Translations under genes and position numbers: made by a program
The notes under the pieces: generated by a model
Seen by the model: only the letters and a program-made list of their open reading frames with translations
Told to the model about the DNA's origin: nothing
Databases searched by the model: none
In this document: one piece after another, positions 9,687-19,140 of the stretch
How positions within the stretch are numbered: the first letter of the stretch is position 1
Layout of the letters: the number at the start of each line of letters is the position of its first letter
DNA from: Bog-105 sp965277855
GTDB taxonomy: Bacteria; Acidobacteriota; Terriglobia; Bryobacterales; Bryobacteraceae
Reading direction: 5' to 3'
DNA length: 64,000 nucleotides
Assembly: GCA_965277855.1 (NCBI GenBank)
Contig: OZ255847.1
Span: 2,914,001 to 2,978,000, forward strand

Positions 9687-10022
9687 ATGATTACCGATTT
9701 GGTCCCGCAGGGACCCCGTAGCGCCCATTTCTCGCGGGATTGGATTCTGCGAAATCAAACGCGAACTCCCGATCTTAGTCGGATCCTCGCACCCTTCGAA
9801 GCTTCTCTCGATGGCATCGCCGCTGACAGCAGCAGCACGGGAGGAAGCTGTTCTCAGGGCTGCCCAAGCGGGTCAGCCAGCTTCGATTTCTCATTGTTCG
9901 AGGCCGACGGCATCACTCCGGTTCCGCTTGCGTCTGTTTCACCGGAGCCGGCGAGCTATGGGTTCGTTTCCCTAGGAAATGCGGCCGCTGCCGCATTTCG
10001 ATTCCGCCGTCGCAGGTTGTAA
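9687..10022 (+). other. Doubtful reading frame with a PEP-CTERM-like tail
   Basis: This 111-aa frame sits in a 600-bp interval between two minus-strand genes. Most of the sequence is unlike a folded protein, but the end reads VSPEPASYGFVSLG, then an Ala-rich stretch, then FRFRRRRL. That resembles the PEP motif, membrane segment and Arg cluster of PEP-CTERM exported proteins, two of which are encoded elsewhere in this window. No signal peptide or convincing ribosome binding site is seen, and a different frame just upstream is also open for a short distance. It could be the decayed 3' end of a PEP-CTERM gene or a chance frame. The rest of the interval (9553-9686, 10023-10149) shows nothing recognisable. 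Confidence 0.25.
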
Positions 10023-10149
10023 GGCGAAACGGCGCGTGGCCGGTGGTTTCAGTTCAGCATTCATTCGATGGTTCTGGACACTTACGAGCAACAGGCACTA
10101 CACAGAGAGAAACATTTGAAGTGCGTCAAGAGCTTCGCGCGATACAGTT

Positions 10150-12912
10150 CTAGCGATTCGTATCGCTGGAATCGCCGCTGCTGTCCGAACTCTTCTTACC
10201 CCCGAACAAGCGCTTCCAGAAGCCGCGTTTCTTTTCCTTCACCTGCGGCGCGGGCGTCGGGGTGACCGGCTGGCCGGCCGGATTATTTACTGGCGGTTGA
10301 CCCGGCTGGCCGGGTAATGTCGCAGGCGGCTGGGGCTGGTTGGGAACCGGCTGCGTAACGGGCGGCAGCACCAGTTCGCGGTGCAGACCTAAGCCGAACA
10401 TCTTTTGAAAGATGTTGCGATCGGGTCCGTCCGGATGATCGCAGGTGACTGCCGGAATAGTCCCATCGATGAAATAAGCATCGTAATCATCGGGACAGCT
10501 GCTGTCCGCAGGCAGATTGGTCACTTTATCCAGATGCACCGGCAGCACGCCGGTGGGCGGCGTGAAGTCCTGCATATCGTGATAACGCTGCAGTTTTCGA
10601 GCGCGCAGCATGAACTCGGTCCAGATAGGCGCGGCCGCTTTCGCGCCCTCAATCTTAATATCCGTGTAGTCGTCGTTACCGACCCACACCAGACACAACA
10701 GGTTCGACGTGTAGCCGGCGAACCAGGCATCGTGCGACGTGCCGGTCTTTCCGGCTGCGGGCGAGTTGAATCGCGCACGCACCGCGCTGCCCGTGCCGCC
10801 GTTCAGCACCGCCTCCAGCATGTCGGTGATGAGATACGCCACGCGGCTGTCCAGAACATTCGCGTTACCGCCCGAAGCTTGATCTACCTGTTCGCCCCCG
10901 CTGTCTTCGTTTGCGCTGTTGCCGCCGCGAATGGCCCGGATGAACTGCGGCGGCATACGAACCCCACCGTTAGAAAACACCGTGTACGCGCCTGCCATAT
11001 CGAGCGCCGTCGCATCGTAAGCGCCGATCGCCATCGCCGGTGTCGGCTTCAAATCCGGTATGCCCGAGGCTTGCGCTAACTGCACCACTTTGTCGTAGCC
11101 GATCGATTCGGCCAGCCGTATGGTCGCAGTGTTGATGGAGTGTGCCAGCGCATTCCGGGCCGTCACCTGCCCCACACTGTCTTTCGGATCGAAGTTGTGC
11201 ACCAGGTACGGCTTGCCATCGAAGTTAAAGGTGGCTTCGGTGGCGTCGAGCATAGTGGTCTGCGTAAAGGCCTTCGATGGATCCTCCGTAAGCGACGCGG
11301 TGAATGCCGCAGCATAGACGAACGGTTTGAAAATGGAACCCGTTGGGCGCTTGGCTACCGCATGATTCAATTGACTGGCGGCATAGTTACGGCCTCCGGA
11401 GAGCGCCAATACCTCACCGGTATGCGGATCGAGCGCAATCAACGCCACCTGCGGCATGGGACCCGGCGCAACTTCCGTCACCACGGTCACGTTCTTGCCT
11501 TTGCCCTGACGAATGCGGTGTGTGCGCCGGCGCAAGATAGTCGCATCCACCTGCCGCATCCCGACATCGATCGCTTCCGCCGCCGCTTTTTGCAGTTGAC
11601 GGTCGAGAGAGGTGTAGACTCGCATGCCGCCCGTATTCAATTCGGCTTCGTCGTATTGCGCCAGCAGGCGTTCGCGCACCAGGTCGATGTAATAGGGGGC
11701 ATCGTCAGCTTCCACGCTGGGCGGAGCCAGTTTGAGCGGGATCGCTTTCGCGTTGAGCAACTGCTCCTTATCAATGACGTGGTTGTCGTACATCGCCTGG
11801 AGAACCAGGTTGCGCCGCTTGATGGCGCGCTCGGCGTGATGAAACGGTGAAAAATAAGTGGGACCATTCACCAGGCCGGCCAGCAGCGCGGCTTCGGGCA
11901 AGGTCAAGCCTTTTATGTCTTTGCCGAAATACGCCTGCGCCGCTTCCCCAAAGCCCCGGATATTAAACGAGCCATGCTGCCCTAAGTCGACCTGGTTCAC
12001 GTAGATTTCAAGAATTTGTTCTTTCGAAAAGCGGCGCTCGAGCACCAGCGCGATCATCATTTCTGCGACTTTGCGGCGCACGCTGCGCTCGTTCGACAGA
12101 AAAAATCCGCGCGCCATCTGCATCGTTAATGTGGAACCGCCCTGCATGCGCCGGTGCCGCAGGATGGGCGTCAATAAACCCTCAATCAGGCGAACGTAAT
12201 TGATTCCGCCATGTTCGAAAAAACGGCGATCTTCCACCGACACGATGGCACTCGTCACGACCGAGGGAATTTCTGCAAAGGTCAGCAGGCGACGCTTCGA
12301 ACGCTGCTTGGCGTCGAACAGACCGGTGACCAGTTGCGGCTCCAGATCATAAGAGGTAAGTGTTTCCCCCTTGGGCCCAGTGATGGAATCGACCTCCCCA
12401 TCAGCGATGTGCAGAGTGGCATCCTGGTTGGGGTGAAGGCTCGCTGGCCCCGGTTTAATTTGGAGCGTAGCGCCGCGTACGGCAAACGTACCGACAGCAG
12501 ATTCGAGGCGGCCTGAACTGGAGACGTAACCGGCTTCGCGCAAGTCGCTCACGATGGTGGCCGCACTCCACTTGTCACCAACCGAAACGCGCTCGGCGCC
12601 CGCATAAATCTGGGCCGGTTCATTGAAGATGGGATGCCGGATGCGCTCGTCGACGATGCGCTGGTACCGTTTGTACTCCGACCACAGCAAGCCGGCCACG
12701 ACCAGCGAACAGACGAGCAGCGCGGCGAGGGCGACGCGTACCCAGATCCGCCCCAACAGCGAGCGCAGGAACGACAACAGAGATTGCCACTTGGATTGAA
12801 ACTCGGTTTTGGCTTTGACAGGCACTTGGGAGGCAACGCCGCGCGCGGGCGGAACACTTGTAGGATATCGATTGCCTTTCGTTGAGAACGGCTCAAGCGG
12901 GAGATCGAACAA
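10150..12912 (-). CDS. Class A penicillin-binding protein (transglycosylase/transpeptidase, PBP1B-like)
   Basis: 920 aa bifunctional peptidoglycan synthase. One membrane segment (about 58-78) follows a cytoplasmic tail. Residues 85-200 resemble the regulatory UB2H-type linker of PBP1B. The GT51 glycosyltransferase domain has VEDRRFFEHGG (catalytic Glu227), QGGSTLTMQMARG and RKVAEMMIALVLERRFSK. The transpeptidase domain has S526xxK529 (TGSIFK), SIN (AHSINTATIRLA) and KTGTS. The C-terminal 100 residues are a Pro/Gln-rich tail ending in a Lys-rich and Ser-rich stretch. The chosen start is a TTG at 12912 because no in-frame ATG precedes the membrane segment. Its 5' end overlaps the unlikely early start of the divergent DUF2130 gene. 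Confidence 0.93.
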   Translation of the reverse strand: MFDLPLEPFSTKGNRYPTSVPPARGVASQVPVKAKTEFQSKWQSLLSFLRSLLGRIWVRVALAALLVCSLVVAGLLWSEYKRYQRIVDERIRHPIFNEPAQIYAGAERVSVGDKWSAATIVSDLREAGYVSSSGRLESAVGTFAVRGATLQIKPGPASLHPNQDATLHIADGEVDSITGPKGETLTSYDLEPQLVTGLFDAKQRSKRRLLTFAEIPSVVTSAIVSVEDRRFFEHGGINYVRLIEGLLTPILRHRRMQGGSTLTMQMARGFFLSNERSVRRKVAEMMIALVLERRFSKEQILEIYVNQVDLGQHGSFNIRGFGEAAQAYFGKDIKGLTLPEAALLAGLVNGPTYFSPFHHAERAIKRRNLVLQAMYDNHVIDKEQLLNAKAIPLKLAPPSVEADDAPYYIDLVRERLLAQYDEAELNTGGMRVYTSLDRQLQKAAAEAIDVGMRQVDATILRRRTHRIRQGKGKNVTVVTEVAPGPMPQVALIALDPHTGEVLALSGGRNYAASQLNHAVAKRPTGSIFKPFVYAAAFTASLTEDPSKAFTQTTMLDATEATFNFDGKPYLVHNFDPKDSVGQVTARNALAHSINTATIRLAESIGYDKVVQLAQASGIPDLKPTPAMAIGAYDATALDMAGAYTVFSNGGVRMPPQFIRAIRGGNSANEDSGGEQVDQASGGNANVLDSRVAYLITDMLEAVLNGGTGSAVRARFNSPAAGKTGTSHDAWFAGYTSNLLCLVWVGNDDYTDIKIEGAKAAAPIWTEFMLRARKLQRYHDMQDFTPPTGVLPVHLDKVTNLPADSSCPDDYDAYFIDGTIPAVTCDHPDGPDRNIFQKMFGLGLHRELVLPPVTQPVPNQPQPPATLPGQPGQPPVNNPAGQPVTPTPAPQVKEKKRGFWKRLFGGKKSSDSSGDSSDTNR

Positions 12913-12992
12913 AACTGGACAGAATTGTTTTACTATGGCTGAGTGAGAGATCGACTAAAACTTCTCCTCTTACTGGCGGTGATTCAGCCGAT

Positions 12993-14195
12993 ATGAAAGC
13001 CATGTCTGAACCAACCGTCTCTTGTCCCAAGTGTAAGACCGAGATCAAGCTGACCGAGTCGCTGGCCGCTCCGCTGGTAGAGGCAACGCGCCGCGATTTC
13101 GAGAAACGCCTGGCCCAGAAGGAGGGCGACTGGCGGCTGCGCGAAAACGAGTTGCGACAGCAGGAAGCCCTGAAAGCCAAGGCGCTTCTCGCCACAGAGC
13201 TCGATGGGCGTACGCGCGAGATTCAGCAGTTGAATGAGGTTCTGAAACAGAATAACGAGAAATTGGCCGAGGCGCAGAGAAGTCAGGCGATTTGTCTACA
13301 GAAGGAGCGGGCGCTCGCGGACAAGACACGCGAACTCGATTTGACTGTAGAAAAACGCGTGCAGGAAAATTTGACGAGTGTGCGCGTACAGGCGCGGCTT
13401 GAGGCAGACGATCAATACAAGCTGCGCGTTCATGAGAAAGAACAGACCATCGCTTCGATGCAGAAGCAGATCGAAGACCTGCGCCGCAAAGCCGAGCAGG
13501 GTTCGCAGCAGACGCAGGGAGAGGTACTCGAACAAGAATTGGAATCTCTCCTCAGGGCCAAATTTCCGTTCGATCGGGTGGAGCCGGTACCCAAAGGCGA
13601 GCACGGCGGCGATGTACTGCAGCGTGTGCGCAACCCGCAGGGTGGCGAGTGCGGAGCCATTCTCTGGGAGACCAAGCGCACCAAGAGCTGGAGCGATGGG
13701 TGGCTGGCGAAACTGCGAGAAGATCAGCGCGCGGCTCAGGCGGAAATTGCGGTCATTGTCAGTTTTGCTCTCCCCAAAGATGTCGATACTTTCGAGCTGG
13801 TGGAAGGCGTCTGGGTGACGCATCCGAAGACCATGCTGCCGGTTGCTTTCTCGCTGCGCCAGATGTTGCTCGAAGTTTCGAGTGTTCGTCACGCCGCCGA
13901 AGGCCATCAAACCAAAGCGGAGATGATGTACGGCTATCTCACAGGCTCGCGCTTCCGGCAGCGCGTACAGGCGATGGTTGAGTCTTTTTCCTGCATGCAG
14001 GATGATCTAGCCAAAGAACGCAAGGTGATGCTGAAGCAGTGGGCGAAACGGCAGGAACAGATCGACCGCGCCATGGAAGCAACGGCCGGTATGTTTGGCG
14101 ACCTGCAAGGGATTGCCGGGAAAAGCATTCAGGAGATTGAGGGTTTGGATCTGGATGGCCTTGATGAGGTGCGCCAGCTATCGTTGACAGCATAG
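12993..14195 (+). CDS. DUF2130 domain protein with zinc-ribbon-like N-terminus
   Basis: 400 aa from the ATG at 12993; a longer frame from 12882 would overlap the divergent gene and lacks family similarity. The N-terminus has a CPKC pair. A long charged coiled coil follows (about 30-195: KRLAQKEGDWRLRENELRQQ and onward). The DUF2130 core then contains LEQELESLLRAKFPFD, EPVPKGEHGGDVLQRV and GAILWETKRTKSWSDGWLAKL, with an (I)LWE-x-K pattern reminiscent of restriction-endonuclease-like folds, and a helical tail follows. The E-x-K in this motif suggests a nuclease fold, but function is unknown; DUF2130 proteins are widespread and usually solitary, as here. Confidence 0.8.
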   Translation: MKAMSEPTVSCPKCKTEIKLTESLAAPLVEATRRDFEKRLAQKEGDWRLRENELRQQEALKAKALLATELDGRTREIQQLNEVLKQNNEKLAEAQRSQAICLQKERALADKTRELDLTVEKRVQENLTSVRVQARLEADDQYKLRVHEKEQTIASMQKQIEDLRRKAEQGSQQTQGEVLEQELESLLRAKFPFDRVEPVPKGEHGGDVLQRVRNPQGGECGAILWETKRTKSWSDGWLAKLREDQRAAQAEIAVIVSFALPKDVDTFELVEGVWVTHPKTMLPVAFSLRQMLLEVSSVRHAAEGHQTKAEMMYGYLTGSRFRQRVQAMVESFSCMQDDLAKERKVMLKQWAKRQEQIDRAMEATAGMFGDLQGIAGKSIQEIEGLDLDGLDEVRQLSLTA

Positions 14196-14316
14196 ACGAT
14201 TCTGTACCGCCAGAAGCGACTCCTCCGCCCAGATTCAACGCTCGACATGGCCAAAACGACGCCCTTCAGACAAGCAGGTCGCGCGCAATCATAGTAAATT
14301 GAAGAGTTCGCACAAT

Positions 14317-14393
14317 GGGCGGTTAGCTCAGCCGGTTAGAGCGCCTGCCTTACAAGCAGGAGGTCCACAGTTCGATCCTGTGACCGCCCACCA
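14317..14393 (+). tRNA. tRNA-Val (anticodon UAC)
   Basis: A complete cloverleaf: acceptor gggcggt/accgccc, D-arm gctc/gagc, anticodon stem cctgc/gcagg with loop cttacaa (anticodon TAC at loop positions 3-5), five-base variable region, T-arm cacag/ctgtg with the ttcgatc loop. Discriminator A is at 14390 and CCA is encoded at 14391-14393. It is a solitary tRNA gene between a plus-strand and a minus-strand gene. Confidence 0.97.
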
Positions 14394-14428
14394 TCTCAGT
14401 TTTTGATTGCACTAATACGCTAGCTAAC

Positions 14429-14947
14429 TTACGATCTTCTCCCTAACAGGTGATGGAGGGCCGCTTTCGCTTCAGGCATTGCGAAAGGGACAGCCGTCCA
14501 GGTAGTCGCCGCCGCCAGAAGAGACCACAAAGAGAAAGCGCCAAATTTTCTGAATCCATCGATTGTGAGCTTTCCTGCTAGCGTGGCGTCGGCCAGCACT
14601 TTGAATCCCAGACCAACTGATATGAGCGGATGTGTCTTCCAACGGTCCGCGGGGCCACATCCCGCCAGCGAAGCGGTAAGCGCGTAGCTGGCGCATCCTA
14701 GAAGAGCATCCGGTATCGACAGAATCGAATACGCCTGAGCGGAACCGTTGATTTTTTCGGCGTTGAAACCACGCCACCTGGGCCCTGGCAGAGTCTTGAT
14801 CAGACCCATTTGAAAGAGCGCTATCGCACCCAGGGCCGAACACGAAAGAAAGGTGAGCCCGATGATGCTGCGCCGCCGCTTCAGGAACCGGCTAGAACCC
14901 GAGCGCAGCTCTCGGCCGAGTTCGTCAGCGCTCAAATGATGCTTCAT
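14429..14947 (-). CDS. Polytopic membrane protein, vitamin K epoxide reductase-like (tentative)
   Basis: 172 aa with about four hydrophobic segments (GLTFLSCSALGAIALFQMG, LLGCASYALTASLAG, a weaker central one, and LWSLLAAATTWTAVPFA). The stretch ALFQMGLIKTLPGP followed by AYSILSIPDALLGCASYALT resembles small VKOR-family membrane proteins seen in Acidobacteria. However, no CxxC redox pair is visible, so a thiol-oxidase function is not supported. The start abuts the stop of the upstream SDR gene (no spacing), showing an operon. Function is best treated as unknown. Confidence 0.5.
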   Translation of the reverse strand: MKHHLSADELGRELRSGSSRFLKRRRSIIGLTFLSCSALGAIALFQMGLIKTLPGPRWRGFNAEKINGSAQAYSILSIPDALLGCASYALTASLAGCGPADRWKTHPLISVGLGFKVLADATLAGKLTIDGFRKFGAFSLWSLLAAATTWTAVPFAMPEAKAALHHLLGRRS

Positions 14948-15970
14948 TTATCTGCTCCGCCTAGAGTATGCGAGAAGAAGTCCTGCGATTGCGAGACCAG
15001 AGAGGGCCACCAGGCCACGGTGACCGGTCCAATTGAGTGAGGCAAGATTGAGCGAGTTCTGTACGCTCACAGGACGAGCCCGATCGTTAAAGATGCCATG
15101 CGCCGCGTACTCGCCCGCAACAGGTTCGAACAGATTATCGGGCCTGTCGGGTGAAACGACCTGGGACGTCTGCTGGCCGCCGATCGCGTGTCGGGCCAGA
15201 TAACGATCGGCGAAAGCAGGGGCTAATGCCTGACCATAGATCGCTTCGACGGTAGGCCAACCGACGTACACCGAGCGCCGTTTGTGGCGAGCGGCCCAGA
15301 CAATCGCGCGAGCCGCTACTTCGGGCTGAAAGATAGGAGGCACTGGCTGAGGATGATGAGGCAGTCGCGTGCGGCACCAACTGAACTGCGGGGTATTCAT
15401 GGCCGGAAGCATGACTGCCGTGATGTGCACGTCACTCCTATCGTAAATGAGCTCCGAACGGATCGAGTCGGTAAATCCGATCACGGCGTGCTTAGCTCCA
15501 CAATATGCGGATTGTAGAGGAATGGAGCGGTAAGCGAGGGCCGAGCCTACCTGTACGATGGTGCCACGATTGCGCGGGCGCATGCGCTTCAGGGCTGACA
15601 TTGTTCCGTATACTTGCCCCAAATACGTGACCTCTGTCGCACGCTTGAATTCGTCAGCTGTGATCTCGATAAACGGCGCGAAAATCGTGGTCATTGCATT
15701 GTTCACCCAGATATCGATAGGTCCCAGTTCATGCTCGGCACGTTCGGCTGCGTGCTCCACCTGCTGAGCATCCGCGACATCGGTCGGCAGCACGAGGGCG
15801 CGCCCACCGAGTTCCTCTACTTCCCGTTTAGTTGCTTCCAGGCGCTCGCGTCCGCGCGCGATTAAGCCAATGTGCGCTCCCTGTCGTGCGAACTCCGCAA
15901 CGACGGCGCGACCGACTCCGGTAGATGCACCGGTGACCACTACGACTTCTTTTCCGTGCACAGAATTCAT
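14948..15970 (-). CDS. SDR family oxidoreductase with C-terminal membrane anchor
   Basis: 340 aa. It is a classical short-chain dehydrogenase/reductase: the nucleotide-binding TGASTGVG motif near residue 14, WVNNA at about 108, catalytic Ser in QVGSALAY, and YCGAK (Tyr/Lys pair). Beyond residue 250 it carries an extension ending in a hydrophobic helix (GLVALSGLAIAGLLLAY) and a basic SRRSR tail, suggesting membrane attachment. The Arg-rich segment after the first strand (LIARGRERLE) favours NADP(H). Substrate is unknown. It lies upstream of, and abuts, the small membrane protein gene. Confidence 0.85.
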   Translation of the reverse strand: MNSVHGKEVVVVTGASTGVGRAVVAEFARQGAHIGLIARGRERLEATKREVEELGGRALVLPTDVADAQQVEHAAERAEHELGPIDIWVNNAMTTIFAPFIEITADEFKRATEVTYLGQVYGTMSALKRMRPRNRGTIVQVGSALAYRSIPLQSAYCGAKHAVIGFTDSIRSELIYDRSDVHITAVMLPAMNTPQFSWCRTRLPHHPQPVPPIFQPEVAARAIVWAARHKRRSVYVGWPTVEAIYGQALAPAFADRYLARHAIGGQQTSQVVSPDRPDNLFEPVAGEYAAHGIFNDRARPVSVQNSLNLASLNWTGHRGLVALSGLAIAGLLLAYSRRSR

Positions 15971-16030
15971 TTTGAGAGTTACTCGATTCTTAGGTGTAGT
16001 TCCTGGCCCGCTGCCGCTCGGATCTCACGG

Positions 16031-16789
16031 TCACGTGTTGAGCTGCTCCCGCGCGAATTCCTGAAGCAACGAGGACAGCCTTGGCGCTGCTTCGAGCGGC
16101 GGAAGGTGACCACATTCGGGAAGGTCCACCAGCCTCGCATTTCTCACATACGGAATAGTGAGTTGTTCCTGCACAGAGGCGGGTAGCGCCGGATCATTTT
16201 GGCCTGTAACGATGAGAGTCGGGAGTGACCCCGTATCGATGCGGTCTGACCAATCTTCATAACTGCCCTGGTTGAGCCATGCAGACCAAGCATCCGAGGA
16301 AGCTAGCAGGTTATCTTTGATCGCGATCTCGTATAGCTCGGGCGGGAGTTGCCGGGCGGTAATTTTGGCGATTAGTTGCTCCGCGCCGGAACGGGTGCCG
16401 TGGTTCTGTAGCATTTCTTGCCGGGCCTCGTCCTCGATTGGTTCAGGTCCGGGTGGAGAAGGTGTGACCAGGACCAGCCCCAACAAACCGACTGGTCGAC
16501 GAGAGGCGAACGCGAGGGACACTTTACCGGTCATCGAATGACCGACCAAGACAAACCTGGATAATGATTTCGACTGAACGAGCTCAATTAATCGGCTCAC
16601 CATATCTTCGACCGTGAAACCAGTGAGCGATGCAGCGCGCCCAAATCCGGGCATGTCTGCTGAGATGCACCGGTGCTCGGTCGCGAGGGTCGCAACAACT
16701 TCTCCCCATTGGCGCGCGGATCCGCCGAAGTGATGGAGAAAGAGGAATGCCGGTTCTCCGTATCCGATTTCAGTTGAAGGAATCAGCAT
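16031..16789 (-). CDS. Alpha/beta hydrolase
   Basis: 252 aa from the ATG at 16789. Longer frames (ATG 16897, TTG 16903) add residues with no family resemblance, so the start is uncertain. The alpha/beta-hydrolase fold is clear: FLFLHHFGGSARQW near the N-terminus (HH in place of the usual HG), nucleophile elbow GHSMTG, acid TGQNDPALP, and catalytic His in ECGHLPPLEA. It probably hydrolyses a small ester or similar substrate in the cytoplasm. It is divergent from the gluconate-dehydrogenase-like pair. Confidence 0.82.
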   Translation of the reverse strand: MLIPSTEIGYGEPAFLFLHHFGGSARQWGEVVATLATEHRCISADMPGFGRAASLTGFTVEDMVSRLIELVQSKSLSRFVLVGHSMTGKVSLAFASRRPVGLLGLVLVTPSPPGPEPIEDEARQEMLQNHGTRSGAEQLIAKITARQLPPELYEIAIKDNLLASSDAWSAWLNQGSYEDWSDRIDTGSLPTLIVTGQNDPALPASVQEQLTIPYVRNARLVDLPECGHLPPLEAAPRLSSLLQEFAREQLNT

Positions 16790-17000
16790 AGATTGACTTA
16801 GCCCGACGGAGACTCCCAGCGACACAATCGCCTCCACGTCCTTTCCGCCGCTTGAACACCAGTTCGACTTTTCGGGAAAAAAGTTATCTCGATTCATGAA
16901 CAATGGAGGAGTACGTTTCGAAGACCTGGTCCGTAACTTTCTGTACGCCGCGGTTGAAGACCTGTACGAAGGCGCTCAGCAGTAAACAACCAATTCGGTA

Positions 17001-17573
17001 ATGGACCAAATATATCTCGAACTAATTCGATCGGACAAAGTTCTTCCAAAAACTCGAGAAGTACTCGTTCAGCGTCTCGAGGAAACTCCAGGCACCCGAC
17101 CAAAGACAATCTCTCTGGATCTTTATCCGATCCTGCAAGCGGTGATCGAGAGACTCATCCCTCAAACCGATCGGGCAAACCCGATTGACATCGCCGCGCT
17201 CCTCGATGAACAACACGTCCTTGGAAAGGGAAACGGATGGCGTTATGCCGACATGCCCAGGGACAAAGACGCGTTAGAACACGGGTTACGGCTTCTCGAA
17301 AGGGATGCTCATCGCCGGTATCTTAGAGGCTTTGCCGAAATCGGCTCCGATCGACAGGACTTGATCCTAACCAAGGTACAGAGTGGAGATGTTCAATGGG
17401 GCGCTCTCAACGCTAAGCACTGGTTTGAGGAGGTGCTGACGGACGCTACTGCGTTATTCGTTTCGCATCCTGAGACCCTGGCGGAGATCGGATTTAGCGG
17501 GATTGCTATCCGACCGGGTTGGGTGCGCATCGGGTTGAACGAAGGAGAGGAATGGGAACCTCAAGCGTATTGA
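17001..17573 (+). CDS. Gluconate 2-dehydrogenase subunit 3-like protein
   Basis: 190 aa. The helical pattern and segments such as LYPILQAVIERLIPQ, ALEHGLRLLERDAHRRY and WFEEVLTDATALFVSHP match the small subunit that accompanies membrane-linked FAD sugar dehydrogenases. The usual Tat-type signal peptide is missing, so export would rely on another route or the complex may be cytoplasmic. It overlaps the following GMC oxidoreductase gene by 22 nt, and the pair should form one complex oxidising a sugar or polyol. No cytochrome subunit follows. Confidence 0.75.
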   Translation: MDQIYLELIRSDKVLPKTREVLVQRLEETPGTRPKTISLDLYPILQAVIERLIPQTDRANPIDIAALLDEQHVLGKGNGWRYADMPRDKDALEHGLRLLERDAHRRYLRGFAEIGSDRQDLILTKVQSGDVQWGALNAKHWFEEVLTDATALFVSHPETLAEIGFSGIAIRPGWVRIGLNEGEEWEPQAY

Positions 17574-19126
17574 ACCAGTCCTCAAAGCTTTACGCAACCA
17601 GCGACATAGTTGACGCGGTCATTGTCGGTACAGGTGCAGGGGGCGCACCTGTGCTGGCGCGATTGGCCGCGGCAGGGCTTTCGACGGTCGCTCTCGAAGC
17701 GGGCAGGCAATGGAACCCCGCAGAAGAGTATGCCACCGATGAGATGGCTCAACGCGAGTTGTATTGGCTGGACGAACGTCTCAGCGGAGGCTCCGACCCG
17801 ACCGCTTTCGGAGCGAATAATAGCGGATGCGGCGTGGGTGGCTCAACCTTACATTACGGAGCCTTCACTCCTCGGGCCTGGCCGCAGGATTTCCGGTTAC
17901 GGAGTGAGTTCGGAGTGGGTGAGAACTGGCCCTTGCGGTATGAGGATCTCGCTCCTTACTACACGGAAGTGGAACGGTTTATCGGGGTGTCCGGTCCCGC
18001 GGATTACCCCTGGGGATCAGGCGCGGCCGGCCGCTATCCGCTACCGCCTCTTCCACTAAACGCAGTTGCTCAAACGATGGAGCGAGGCTGCCGAAAGCTC
18101 GGAATCCAGACGGCGGAAGCACCCTGCGCCGTACTGTCACAACCCTACTTGCAAGGTGACCGCGATTCGCGACCTGCTTGTATCAACTGCGGGTTTTGCC
18201 ATCAGGGATGCATCAATGGATCAAAGGGGAGCATGGACCGGACTTATTTGCCTGCAGCTACGCGTGCAGGTGCTGAAATTCGGGCCAACTGCTTTGTCCA
18301 CGGTTTCGAAATAGATGCAAACCGGCAGATATCGGGGGTCGTTTACCAGCATGAGGGCCGCGAGATGCGGCAGCGCTGCAGGGCCGTCTTCCTGTGCGCC
18401 GGAGCAATCGAAACGCCTCGCTTACTCCTCTATAACGGGCTCGCGAACTCCAGTGGGCAAGTAGGGCGCAACTTCATGGTCCATATGGCGGCTCAGGTGT
18501 GGGGCCACTTCGAGGAAGAGACGCGTCCCCATAAAGGATTTCCGGCCTCGTTAATCACAGAAGAGATGATACGTCCTAAACAGGCAGATTTTGCCGGCCG
18601 CTATCTGTTGCAGAGCCTCGGCATTGTGCCGGTCACGTGGGCCATGCAAGTTGCTCGGGGCAGGGGATTATGGGGACAGGCTCTTCGCGACCAGCTCCGG
18701 CGGTATAACCACGCGGGTGGCATCGGAATGAATGGAGACTGTCTACCCTCAACAGAAAACTATCTGGAACTCTCCGGAGAGTACGATGAACGAGGACTGC
18801 CAAAACCCCGCATCTGCTTTTCACAAAGCGAGAATGAGTCTCGCATGCGAGACCACGCCGCTGTTGTGATGCGAGACATCTGGGAGGCCGCAGGCGCTTC
18901 TGATATCTGGACTCTCGAGCGTACGGCGCACACGATAGGCACCTGCCGAATGGGAACAGATGGCGGTTCAGCAGTGGTCAACTCGTATGGCCGAAGCTTC
19001 GATATCCCAAATCTCTGGATCTCGGACAATTCGACGTTTCCAAGTGCCTTACCGGCCAATCCCGCGCTCACTATTATGGCGCTGGCGCTGCGAACGGCCG
19101 ACCGTTTCCTTGCCGGCGACAACTAG
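17552..19126 (+). CDS. GMC family FAD oxidoreductase (gluconate dehydrogenase large-subunit type)
   Basis: 524 aa. The start at 17552 is chosen because a strong Shine-Dalgarno (aaggagagg) lies just upstream and inside the preceding gene. The Rossmann motif DAVIVGTGAGGAPVLARLAAAG occupies residues about 20-45. The FAD-contact GCGVGGSTLHYG, a Cys-rich loop CINCGFCHQGC (typical of gluconate/sorbose dehydrogenase large subunits), and the C-terminal HTIGTCRMG with NPALTIMALALR follow. These features point to a dehydrogenase working with the upstream small subunit rather than an oxidase. The substrate is not determinable. Confidence 0.87.
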   Translation: MGTSSVLNQSSKLYATSDIVDAVIVGTGAGGAPVLARLAAAGLSTVALEAGRQWNPAEEYATDEMAQRELYWLDERLSGGSDPTAFGANNSGCGVGGSTLHYGAFTPRAWPQDFRLRSEFGVGENWPLRYEDLAPYYTEVERFIGVSGPADYPWGSGAAGRYPLPPLPLNAVAQTMERGCRKLGIQTAEAPCAVLSQPYLQGDRDSRPACINCGFCHQGCINGSKGSMDRTYLPAATRAGAEIRANCFVHGFEIDANRQISGVVYQHEGREMRQRCRAVFLCAGAIETPRLLLYNGLANSSGQVGRNFMVHMAAQVWGHFEEETRPHKGFPASLITEEMIRPKQADFAGRYLLQSLGIVPVTWAMQVARGRGLWGQALRDQLRRYNHAGGIGMNGDCLPSTENYLELSGEYDERGLPKPRICFSQSENESRMRDHAAVVMRDIWEAAGASDIWTLERTAHTIGTCRMGTDGGSAVVNSYGRSFDIPNLWISDNSTFPSALPANPALTIMALALRTADRFLAGDN

Positions 19127-19140
19127 TTCGCCTAAGCTCG

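Noticed and set aside
10405..11850. Long plus-strand frames of 224 and 236 aa opposite the penicillin-binding protein
   Set aside because: Both are antisense shadows of a gene with all catalytic motifs; the translations are Arg/His-rich with no recognisable domain.
16933..16937. GTAAC upstream of the gluconate-dehydrogenase-like pair as another ECF site
   Set aside because: No CGAA at 15-17 nt; the next CGAA is about 29 nt away.
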